Source: Cohnella herbarum
GTDB lineage: Bacteria > Bacillota > Bacilli > Paenibacillales > Paenibacillaceae
DNA length: 64,000 nucleotides
Direction: 5' to 3'
Assembly (NCBI RefSeq): GCF_012849095.1
Contig: NZ_CP051680.1
Coordinates: 2,728,001 to 2,792,000 of the forward strand
Notes under the pieces: generated by a model
The model's input: only the letters and a program-made list of their open reading frames with translations
What the model was told of the DNA's origin: nothing
The model's database searches: none
Shown here: positions 30,387-38,086 of the stretch, piece by piece
How positions within the stretch are numbered: position 1 is the stretch's first letter
Layout of the letters: each line of letters starts with the position of its first letter
Made by a program: the position numbers and the translations under genes

Positions 30387-32651
30387 TTATCGTCCCGGGT
30401 TCGATATTTTCACTTGACCTAGCTTTAACCATCCGTCGGCACCTTGATCCTTATTGGCGAACATGAATTTAACGGCTTTGGAATTGAGCTTCTCAAGCGG
30501 ATTGACAACGCGCATTAAGATCTCGTACGAGCCGTTCGCCAGCTTCGGATTTTGCGTGATCGATTGGAAAGCGACGCTTTGATTGCCCTCGGAATCGTTC
30601 GGAAGCACTCCGCTGATTTTCCAGTTCACGCTCCAAACGTTAATGATTTTACCCCCGGACTTCGCCGCGAGCTCCACTTTCCAATCGTAATAGAACGGCG
30701 CGACTCCGCGATTCTCGATTTCCACGCCGATCTTCAGTTTTCCTTCGGTTCCGTCTAAATAAGCTTTGGATACCTGGTACTCGTACCCGAGACTTCTAGA
30801 GCCTTCTTTCGCCTTTTTCAAGGGTTCTCCCGACATCGGCATCTGGAACACGCCTTGGTTCATCATGAACGAAGCATGCGTCAGCTTGAGGCTTTCGTAA
30901 AAATCTTCTCCTTGTTTGCCATCTATCGGTTTCGCAGGGTCATTATAGCGCGGCGGGTCGTTGTTCCACATCGGAACTTGGATTTCCGGCCGCATCTCTC
31001 CACCCATAGGCCGCTTCTTCCAGAAGTCGGTATCGCCCGCCGTAATTGCCCGGCCCCAGAAATGCCAATCTTGCCCTCCCATGCTCAGTGGCAGCGTCTC
31101 GAAAGCAAAGGAATCGTCATGGTATCCGATATCGTAATTTTTCGTCTGAAACGTGTCGTTGGCTATCGGATTACGCACGACGAGGCGCTTATGATCGAAC
31201 GCCTTGTCCATAGCGTCCAGCACCCTTTTTTGATTTCCTTCCGACGGCATCCAATTGGTTAGACGAACCGTCTCGCCCTTCTCATCCTTGAGCTCGTTTC
31301 CTTGCTCGTCCTTCTTCGGCGTCCAGCCGTCATAAGGCCACGTATGCCATTCCCCCCAGAAACCAATTAATCCGACCATGATGAAGCCTACCCGAGGATC
31401 GCCGTCATAACGTTTGCCCAAGGCGGCAGAGAAGCTCTCCAGAGCTGTGACCAGATTCGGATCGTTCCAGTCCGGCGATACGCTAGCGGATTCCTTGCCA
31501 TTGTCGAATTCCGTGTAGCTATTCGTCCGGAGTCCGCCATCCAGCAAGAATTTCGGTATTCCGGACGGTTTGTTCGGATAATCCAAATAAAACCGAAATA
31601 CCGCTTGATGCCCGCGGGATGCGATTTCGTTCAGTTGCTTGTCGAAGTGGCTCCAATCGAACTTGTTCGGACCTTTCATCACGGCGCCGACAGGCTCGTA
31701 TAGGAACTCCAGGCTGTACGGCATTTGACTCGGACGGTCGCGCCAGTCGTCGCCCTCCTTGTAGAAGCCTTCCTTCCCCGCGTCCAGAAAAGGCAAAAAC
31801 CCTTTCAGCGGATTATCGATCGGCGCTTGTTTGTATGCTAGTTTATGAGTACCGGCGAGAGTTGCCCAAGAAGGAGCTTTCGGTCCCGTTTTCGGAGCCG
31901 CCGGAACGCCGGGGGTACTTGTGCCGCCCGAGGAAGATGAATTGCCATAATACCCGACATCGTCGATCTGAATGACGTTGTTAGCATGAACGGTCGGATT
32001 GTATCCGAACTGAAAACCGGTCATTTTGCTCGGGTCCAATTCGGCACCGCATTTTACCTGGTCTCCTCCGCATTGCCATGCAGCTTGATTAAATTGATCC
32101 CATGCAATGCGCACCGTCCCCTTAAATCCGGCCTCGACGCGAAGCGACCCTCCGTTGAATTTGGCCGTTTCCCAACTGCCAGCCGTCTTCGATACTTGCG
32201 CCGCCCCATCCGTCTTCAGATTAAACGCCCCATTGGCCGCGCCCGTCTTCGCTTCCATGCCGAGATCTAACGCCTTGCCATCCGACGTGTCGTTATTCAG
32301 CCAGAAGGTCACGCCCTCAAACCCCGAAGCATCGCCGTTCGTTTCCGCAATCGGATGCAAAATATTCGCCCAAGTCGCCGAGGAATCCTTGACGGTCAGC
32401 TTCAACGTTTGGCTGCCGCTTGCTTTACCGATCCCGACGGCCACCGAACCCGGCTTATCCGACCAATCCAGCCTCCATGAGGACTGTATTGCCGCGTCGT
32501 CCGCATAGCTTTCGTAATCGTCGATGATCGGCGATACCGATGTACCCGCCGCTTTCGCGGAGTAACTCCCCACCCCCGCTAGGACGATCGCGAACGCTAG
32601 CGCAATCGATCCAGCCTTCTTGAGAAACAATCCTTCTCCCGTTTTCCTCAT
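30387..32651 (-). CDS. Secreted DUF4874/DUF4832 protein with N-terminal CBM-like domain
   Basis: The 754-residue protein has a Sec signal peptide (about 1-35, ending SYSAKAAG). A beta-sandwich carbohydrate-binding-like domain follows (about 40-235, beginning IIDDYESYADD, ending IQIDDVGYYG), then a linker and a TIM-barrel-like DUF4874 (from NPLKGFLPFLD) and DUF4832 region to the end. Two acidic motifs are shared with the paralogues in this locus: WGEWHTW (E434) and MGGEMRPE (E552). Their placement recalls acid/base and nucleophile glutamates of clan GH-A glycosidases. That is inference, since the family lacks an assigned activity known to me. Start ATG 32651 lies nine bases after GGGAGG. An operator of the LacI set precedes it. 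Confidence 0.8.
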   Translation of the reverse strand: MRKTGEGLFLKKAGSIALAFAIVLAGVGSYSAKAAGTSVSPIIDDYESYADDAAIQSSWRLDWSDKPGSVAVGIGKASGSQTLKLTVKDSSATWANILHPIAETNGDASGFEGVTFWLNNDTSDGKALDLGMEAKTGAANGAFNLKTDGAAQVSKTAGSWETAKFNGGSLRVEAGFKGTVRIAWDQFNQAAWQCGGDQVKCGAELDPSKMTGFQFGYNPTVHANNVIQIDDVGYYGNSSSSGGTSTPGVPAAPKTGPKAPSWATLAGTHKLAYKQAPIDNPLKGFLPFLDAGKEGFYKEGDDWRDRPSQMPYSLEFLYEPVGAVMKGPNKFDWSHFDKQLNEIASRGHQAVFRFYLDYPNKPSGIPKFLLDGGLRTNSYTEFDNGKESASVSPDWNDPNLVTALESFSAALGKRYDGDPRVGFIMVGLIGFWGEWHTWPYDGWTPKKDEQGNELKDEKGETVRLTNWMPSEGNQKRVLDAMDKAFDHKRLVVRNPIANDTFQTKNYDIGYHDDSFAFETLPLSMGGQDWHFWGRAITAGDTDFWKKRPMGGEMRPEIQVPMWNNDPPRYNDPAKPIDGKQGEDFYESLKLTHASFMMNQGVFQMPMSGEPLKKAKEGSRSLGYEYQVSKAYLDGTEGKLKIGVEIENRGVAPFYYDWKVELAAKSGGKIINVWSVNWKISGVLPNDSEGNQSVAFQSITQNPKLANGSYEILMRVVNPLEKLNSKAVKFMFANKDQGADGWLKLGQVKISNPGR

Positions 32652-32747
32652 AGCCTTCATCCTCCCGCTTTTTCTTTTTGCATCCAAACATACGCGCACC
32701 CTAACGCTCCCAATGCCTTAGCGCCCCCTTCGCAATAGAGCAAATAT

Positions 32748-32755
32748 TTGCGCAA
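32748..32755. promoter_or_regulatory. LacI-type operator of the 754-residue protein gene
   Basis: TTGCGCAA, preceded by GCAAATATTTGC (32740-32751), itself a palindrome. It lies 13-20 bases downstream of the minus-strand -10 box TATAAT, so a bound repressor would block initiation. Confidence 0.6.
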
Positions 32756-32768
32756 TTAAATCAAGCGG

Positions 32769-32796
32769 ATTATAACATGTAAGCGCTATTAATGTA
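32769..32796 (-). promoter_or_regulatory. Promoter of the 754-residue protein gene with cre-like site
   Basis: On the minus strand TATAAT (complement of 32769-32774) has a weak -35 TACATT 16 bases upstream. The plus-strand TGTAAGCGCTATTA (32778-32791) in the spacer matches the CcpA cre consensus at all but one fixed position. Confidence 0.45.
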
Positions 32797-32860
32797 TAGA
32801 ATGATTCATTTTAACTTCTCTTACCCGACTAAATAGTTATTAAACAGGTAAAAAGAAGCG

Positions 32861-32888
32861 TTTAAACTGTGAAAAAAGCAGTTATAAT
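32861..32888 (+). promoter_or_regulatory. Promoter of the 1658-residue protein gene
   Basis: TTTAAA (32861-32866) and TATAAT (32883-32888) with a 16-base spacer. The operator TTGCGCAA begins ten bases after the -10 box. Confidence 0.55.
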
Positions 32889-32897
32889 GTGAATAAG

Positions 32898-32930
32898 TTG
32901 CGCAAATATTTTCTATCCGCTGCGCAATTC
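32898..32930. promoter_or_regulatory. LacI-type operator of the 1658-residue protein gene
   Basis: TTGCGCAA (32898-32905) continuing as ATATTTTC, the same extended sequence as at 41123. A second, partial copy TGCGCAATTC is at 32921-32930. Confidence 0.6.
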
Positions 32931-32943
32931 AAGGAGGTTAGAT

Positions 32944-32970
32944 TTGAAAGGTAGGCGAATCGGAAGATAA
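32944..32970 (+). CDS. Possible eight-codon leader peptide
   Basis: A TTG six bases after AAGGAGG (32932-32938) opens a frame of eight codons (MKGRRIGR) ending at TAA. The frame overlaps GAAAGGT (32946-32952), which can pair with ACCTTTC (32978-32984). It lies 68 bases before the 1658-residue gene in its leader RNA. The ribosome site is strong but a role as leader peptide or attenuator is speculative. Confidence 0.25.
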   Translation: MKGRRIGR

Positions 32971-33038
32971 GGGGGTGACCTTTCCGACATCATTTAGATG
33001 GGATCTTCATGGAATCTCAATAAAAACGTGGAGGTACG

Positions 33039-36000
33039 ATGATGTTAAAAAAGAAGCTTCTCGCGGCCTTGTTGACCGTTATTCTGATTGCAGGCTTATT
33101 GCCCGCCTATGTTGCCAACGCTGCCTCTTTTACTTTTAACCCCGATTATGCAAGCGTTTTCCCGAACCCGGAGCGCGGATATCATAACCGGTACGAGATA
33201 GTCAACGATCCCTCCGTCAACGACTACGCCAGCTCCGCTACGAGCATCGCCGGCTTTAACCCGGACATGCTGGACCGCACCTTCGCCCGTGCCAAACAAG
33301 CCGGGAACTCCCTCATTCACAGCTATATCCACCTAGACAAGTACACGAACGCGGATCAACTTCCGCAAGCTCTTCTCGACAGCTTATCCTCCGGTCTCGC
33401 GGCCATTCGGACAGCAGGATTAAAAATCGTCCTGCGTCCCGCCTACGCCTGGTCGGGATCGCCGACCGTCCCCGAAAGCCGCATACTGGGGCATATTCAG
33501 CAGATCAACGCGGTCATATCGGCCAACGCCGATGTCGTTCTCCATTTGGAAGCCGGCTATCTCGGACCGTGGGGGGAATGGCATACGAGTCAATTTACCG
33601 ATCCGTTCACCCGAACGGATGCCGACACGCGTTATCGCATCATTAAGAAAATTTTGAGCACGACTCCTTCCTCCATTCCGCTCGTCATTCGTTACCCGAT
33701 ATTCATCAAGGAGGTGCTCGAGCTTCCAACTCCTTCGGGAACGACCGCTTTGACGCAGGACGACAAGGACCGGATCGGCTTCCATAACGACTGTTTCCTG
33801 TCCGACAGCGCGGATATGGGAACCTACGATAACAATTCTTGGATGGGCTGGTTCTATGTCGAACAGAAGAAGCAATGGATGTACGATCTGGCGACCTCTA
33901 CCGGTGGCAATAAAATGATGGGAGGGGAAACCTGCGACTCCGCGGGCAGCAACGACTTGGCGGGCGTTAATGTCCAGTCGGAAATGAGCAAGCTCAATTT
34001 TACCGAAATCAACGAGGATTTCGCGGCCGTTAATATCAACATCTGGAAAAATGCCAACCTCTCCGCATCCGGCAACGATCCGGCGGAAACCGCCTTTACC
34101 CGGATCAAGCGAAAGCTCGGTTACAGGCTGCGGTTGATCGACGCCAACTTCCCTACGAGCATAAGTCCCGGCGGCAGCTTCGGCTTCTCCGCCAACCTGA
34201 GCAATGACGGCTATTCCGGGATCATTAAATCACGCCCTGCTTTCCTAGTATTCGATAACGGAACGCAGCGCTATAATGTCCAGTTGACCGGAGTGGACGT
34301 ACGGCAATGGTTGAGCGGCCCCGTCGCTTTATCGAACCAAACCGTCGCCCTTCCGGGCAACATGGTTGCCGGTACCTACAAATTAGCCCTCTGGCTCCCG
34401 GATGCGGACGTCAACTTACGCACGCGGCCGGAATATTCCGTCCGGTTCGCCAATACGGGCACATGGGATGCCGTCAAAGGTTACAACGTGTTGGCAAACG
34501 CCATATCCGTCAGCGGAGACCCGGTCGTGCCCGAAGCGCCGGCGAACTTGCAAGCATCGCCGGGTAATAGCCAAGTTACTTTGACTTGGGACATTTCCGC
34601 GGGGGCGAGCAGCTACACGGTGCTTCGTTCCGCTACCAGCGGCTCCGGCTACGCGCAAATTGCGAGCGGCCTTACGTCCACAAGCTATACGAATACCGGT
34701 TTAACGAACGGAACGACTTATTATTACGTGGTCAGAGCCGTTAACGCCGTTGGAACAAGCGGCAACTCGAACCAAGCCGGCGCGACTCCGGCAGCCATCT
34801 CGATTCCTTCCGCCCCCGCTTCGTTAACGGCGACGCCGGGCAATTCGCAAGTCGTTCTGACCTGGCCCGCTTCCACGGGAGCAACTAGCTATACCGTGCT
34901 CCGCTCCGCCACGAACGGAACGGGATATGCCCAAGTCGCCACGGGCATTGCCGGCACCTCTTACACGAACACCGCATTGACGAACGGAACGACCTACTAT
35001 TACGTAGTCCGCGCGGCGAACGGAGCCGGCAGCAGCGGCAACTCGCCTCAGGCGAGCGCGACCCCTTCCGCTCCTCAGCCGGTAACGATCGATTCTTACG
35101 CCAACCAGACGGTTTTCGCCAATAAGAAAAACGATCTGAACCAAAGCTTCAGTTGGACGATGGATAGTTTGTATTACGGATCGGACAGCTCGGGTAATAT
35201 CGTCCTGAACTCCGGCGGAAACGGACAATTTTTGCAGGAAAACGTTAATCAAAGCCTAGCCGGGGCAAGCAATTTAATCATCCGAGCACGCGATTGGAGC
35301 GATACCGACACCGAGAGCCATTGGAATGTCGTGCTAAATGACGGTACGGATCACACGGTCGGGCCGATTAGCACATACGGAAATATTACCGGCAGCTATA
35401 CGGATATCGCCATTCCGCTATCCGCATTTAACGCAAACCTAGCCAATACCCAGTATTTGCGCATCGTGCATCGCGACGCTACCTATTCGGTACTTATGAT
35501 CGACACGATCTCCGCCGATGGAGGCGGTACCGGCGGCAATGGCGGAGATACGATCGCGCCTTCGGTTCCGGCGAACCTTGCGTCTACGGGCAAAACAAGC
35601 AGCACGGTCGGTCTTTCTTGGAGCGCGTCTACCGATAACGTAGGCGTTACTGGTTACGTCGTCTATCGGAACGGGACGCAAGTCGGCACGCTGACGGGAA
35701 CCAGCTTTACCGACACAGGGCTAAGTGCGGCCACAACTTACAGTTATACCGTCAAAGCTACGGATGCCGCGGGTAACCAATCCGCGGCCAGCCCAAGCCT
35801 ATTGGTAACGACCGATGCCGCCTCTTCGCAAATCAGCTATGAAGCGGAAGCGGCGGGCAATACGTTAGCAGGCGGAGCCGCGGTCTCTTCATGCGGCACA
35901 TGCTCCGGCGGCTCCAAAGTCGGATACGTCGGCAACAACGGCGGCACGCTTCAGTTCAATGGAGTAACTCCGGCCAGCTCCGGAAGCCAAACGGTCAAAG

Positions 36001-38015
36001 TCTATTATCTGAACGGGGACGCCGGCCGCTCCGCGCAAATCAGCGTGAACGGCGGTTCTCCCGCCACGTTGAATTTTCCGAATAGCGGGGGATGGAGTAC
36101 CGTCGCTTCGATTGACGTAACGCTATCCCTTACCGCGGGAACGAATACGATTAAATTGTCGAATTCCGGCGGCTGGGCGCCGGATTTCGACAGAATTACG
36201 CTCAGTGCTCCGCCTGACGCCATCGCGCCCTCCATTCCTTCCAACTTAGCTTCAACGGTAAAAACCAGCAATTCCGTCAGCCTATCTTGGAGCGCTTCGA
36301 CTGACAATGTAGGCGTAACCGGCTATGTCGTCTACCGGAACGGGACCTCCGTCGGCACGCCGACGGGAACCGCCTTCACAGATACGGGACTCGCGGCAAA
36401 CACCTCCTACAACTATACCGTCAAAGCCGCCGATGCCGCCGGGAACTTGTCCGCCGCGAGCTCTTCGCTCGCAGTCACGACGAATGCGCCGCCTCCCGGA
36501 GGAGCCGCTTCGACCGTTCCGGCCGGAGTCCCCGTCAATCCTTACGCGGTAAACAGTCCGGATGCATCGCTTGCGGTTCATCCCTTGGCGAAAGGAACCG
36601 ACCCGGTTACCAATCCGCTGAAAGGCTTCGCGATCTGGTACTATCCCGGCGATCATGCCGATAAGACCGCAACGCAATACGGCGGAATCAACAATTCGAT
36701 CGAATGGAAGTACTTCGGCTTCGGCGAGCTGATGACCGGCGCGAACTCGTACGATTGGGAACTCGTGGAGAAAGCGTTGGACGAAGTCGCTTCCCACGGC
36801 AAACAGCTATCGCTGCGGGTCGCATCCTGCGAATCGTTCTCGAGCAAAGACGTTCCGGACTTCTTAATGAGCCAAGTCCGAAACGGCTGTATCCTCAACT
36901 ACGATTCTCCTGTCGTCATGCAAGCGTTCCAGAACTTCATCGCCGCGTTCGGAGCCAAGTACGACGGCGATCCTCGCATCGCCTTCATCCACATGGGGCT
37001 CGTAGGCCGATGGGGGGAATGGCATACTTGGCCGAACGACGGCAGTAACGGCACTCAGAACTGGATGATGTCCGACGCCAACGCGAATCTCATTCTCGAT
37101 GCCTATAACTCCGCTTTCCGCGTCACCCGGGTTGAGAACAGATATCCGCGATCCGGCGGAGGAACGCACATTACGACACTCGCGCGAATCGGCTACCATG
37201 ACGACTCGTTCGCCTACCGGGAGATGGATCCCGTACTCGGACGCGTTGGCAGTATGACGCTACCCCTGTCCATGAACGGCAAATCGGATTCCCTGTTGAC
37301 TCAAGCGCTCCTATTCGGCGCGGAGAACAAATGGGTAACGGCAAGCATCGGAGGCGAAGTTCGTCCCGAAGTCCAAGGAAATCTGTTCGACCCGGCTTCC
37401 GCTACCAAGGACGACGCCTTGACGGACGTTGAAATGACCCATGCGACTTGGATGATCTGCCAGAATTGCAAATACAACAAAAACGATCCGAACGAAGTGA
37501 GCGTATGGCAGAAGATGGGCTACAATTTCTACGCGAAGAACGCGTACTTCAACAATTCCGTATCCGGCAGCTTCAAAGTCGGAGTTCAAATCGAGAACAG
37601 CGGTTCGGCGCCTTTCTATTACGGTCCGGACATGTATCCCGTTGAGCTCGCGCTGAAAGACGGAAGCGGCAATATCGTCAAAACGTGGACGACCGATTGG
37701 GATTTACGGACGATCGTGCCGAAGCAAGTCAAGGTATTCCCGGAATGGAACGTATCCGGTAATCCAATTTACGTCAACTTCGGCCAGCCGCAGTATTTCG
37801 ACGCGACGGTTAATGCCGCGGGCGTACCGCCCGGCCAATACAAACTGGTCATGCACGTGTATAATCCCCTCTGGAAAATCAAAGAGGCGGACGTGCGAGC
37901 CAAGGGCCACATGCCGAGTTACTTGCCCTGGAACAACCCGCTTCCGATCCTGTTTGCCAATCAAAGCCAAGGAGCGGACGGCTGGCTCGAGCTCGGCCCG
38001 ATTACGCTTCAATAA
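33039..38015 (+). CDS. Giant secreted protein with two DUF4874/DUF4832 modules, Fn3 and CBM35-like domains
   Basis: The 1658-residue protein has a signal peptide (1-29, AYVANAA). Domains in order: module A of DUF4874/DUF4832 type (about 30-490; PWGEWHT with E180 and MMGGETCD with E297), two Fn3 domains (500-585, 592-678), a beta-sandwich binding-like domain (682-827), Fn3 (839-926), CBM35-like (932-1057, starting ISYEAEA, with GWAPDFDRI), Fn3 (1064-1149), and module B (1180-1658; RWGEWHT with E1327 and IGGEVRPE with E1440). Two non-identical catalytic-like modules in one chain suggest attack on two linkages of the same glycan. No sortase or SLH anchor is seen. Start is one of two adjacent ATGs after GGAGG. 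Confidence 0.85.
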   Translation: MMLKKKLLAALLTVILIAGLLPAYVANAASFTFNPDYASVFPNPERGYHNRYEIVNDPSVNDYASSATSIAGFNPDMLDRTFARAKQAGNSLIHSYIHLDKYTNADQLPQALLDSLSSGLAAIRTAGLKIVLRPAYAWSGSPTVPESRILGHIQQINAVISANADVVLHLEAGYLGPWGEWHTSQFTDPFTRTDADTRYRIIKKILSTTPSSIPLVIRYPIFIKEVLELPTPSGTTALTQDDKDRIGFHNDCFLSDSADMGTYDNNSWMGWFYVEQKKQWMYDLATSTGGNKMMGGETCDSAGSNDLAGVNVQSEMSKLNFTEINEDFAAVNINIWKNANLSASGNDPAETAFTRIKRKLGYRLRLIDANFPTSISPGGSFGFSANLSNDGYSGIIKSRPAFLVFDNGTQRYNVQLTGVDVRQWLSGPVALSNQTVALPGNMVAGTYKLALWLPDADVNLRTRPEYSVRFANTGTWDAVKGYNVLANAISVSGDPVVPEAPANLQASPGNSQVTLTWDISAGASSYTVLRSATSGSGYAQIASGLTSTSYTNTGLTNGTTYYYVVRAVNAVGTSGNSNQAGATPAAISIPSAPASLTATPGNSQVVLTWPASTGATSYTVLRSATNGTGYAQVATGIAGTSYTNTALTNGTTYYYVVRAANGAGSSGNSPQASATPSAPQPVTIDSYANQTVFANKKNDLNQSFSWTMDSLYYGSDSSGNIVLNSGGNGQFLQENVNQSLAGASNLIIRARDWSDTDTESHWNVVLNDGTDHTVGPISTYGNITGSYTDIAIPLSAFNANLANTQYLRIVHRDATYSVLMIDTISADGGGTGGNGGDTIAPSVPANLASTGKTSSTVGLSWSASTDNVGVTGYVVYRNGTQVGTLTGTSFTDTGLSAATTYSYTVKATDAAGNQSAASPSLLVTTDAASSQISYEAEAAGNTLAGGAAVSSCGTCSGGSKVGYVGNNGGTLQFNGVTPASSGSQTVKVYYLNGDAGRSAQISVNGGSPATLNFPNSGGWSTVASIDVTLSLTAGTNTIKLSNSGGWAPDFDRITLSAPPDAIAPSIPSNLASTVKTSNSVSLSWSASTDNVGVTGYVVYRNGTSVGTPTGTAFTDTGLAANTSYNYTVKAADAAGNLSAASSSLAVTTNAPPPGGAASTVPAGVPVNPYAVNSPDASLAVHPLAKGTDPVTNPLKGFAIWYYPGDHADKTATQYGGINNSIEWKYFGFGELMTGANSYDWELVEKALDEVASHGKQLSLRVASCESFSSKDVPDFLMSQVRNGCILNYDSPVVMQAFQNFIAAFGAKYDGDPRIAFIHMGLVGRWGEWHTWPNDGSNGTQNWMMSDANANLILDAYNSAFRVTRVENRYPRSGGGTHITTLARIGYHDDSFAYREMDPVLGRVGSMTLPLSMNGKSDSLLTQALLFGAENKWVTASIGGEVRPEVQGNLFDPASATKDDALTDVEMTHATWMICQNCKYNKNDPNEVSVWQKMGYNFYAKNAYFNNSVSGSFKVGVQIENSGSAPFYYGPDMYPVELALKDGSGNIVKTWTTDWDLRTIVPKQVKVFPEWNVSGNPIYVNFGQPQYFDATVNAAGVPPGQYKLVMHVYNPLWKIKEADVRAKGHMPSYLPWNNPLPILFANQSQGADGWLELGPITLQ

Positions 38016-38031
38016 GTCCCTAATAACCAAA

Positions 38032-38070
38032 AGCAAAGAGCTTGGCGATGCTCTCGCCAAGCTCTTTGCT
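38032..38070. terminator. Bidirectional terminator between convergent secreted-protein genes
   Basis: AGCAAAGAGCTTGGCGA (38032-38048) and its exact complement (38054-38070) form a 17-base stem with a five-base loop. The stem ends supply CTCTTTGCT on both strands. It separates the convergent 1658- and 971-residue genes. Confidence 0.85.
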
Positions 38071-38086
38071 CCTAACAACCGACCGA

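Noticed and set aside
29983..30417. Frame with 17-residue repeats MASFVLGVGATALLFGT
   Set aside because: Open only because the 51-bp DNA repeat is divisible by three; the opposite strand is open as well, and neither has a ribosome site.
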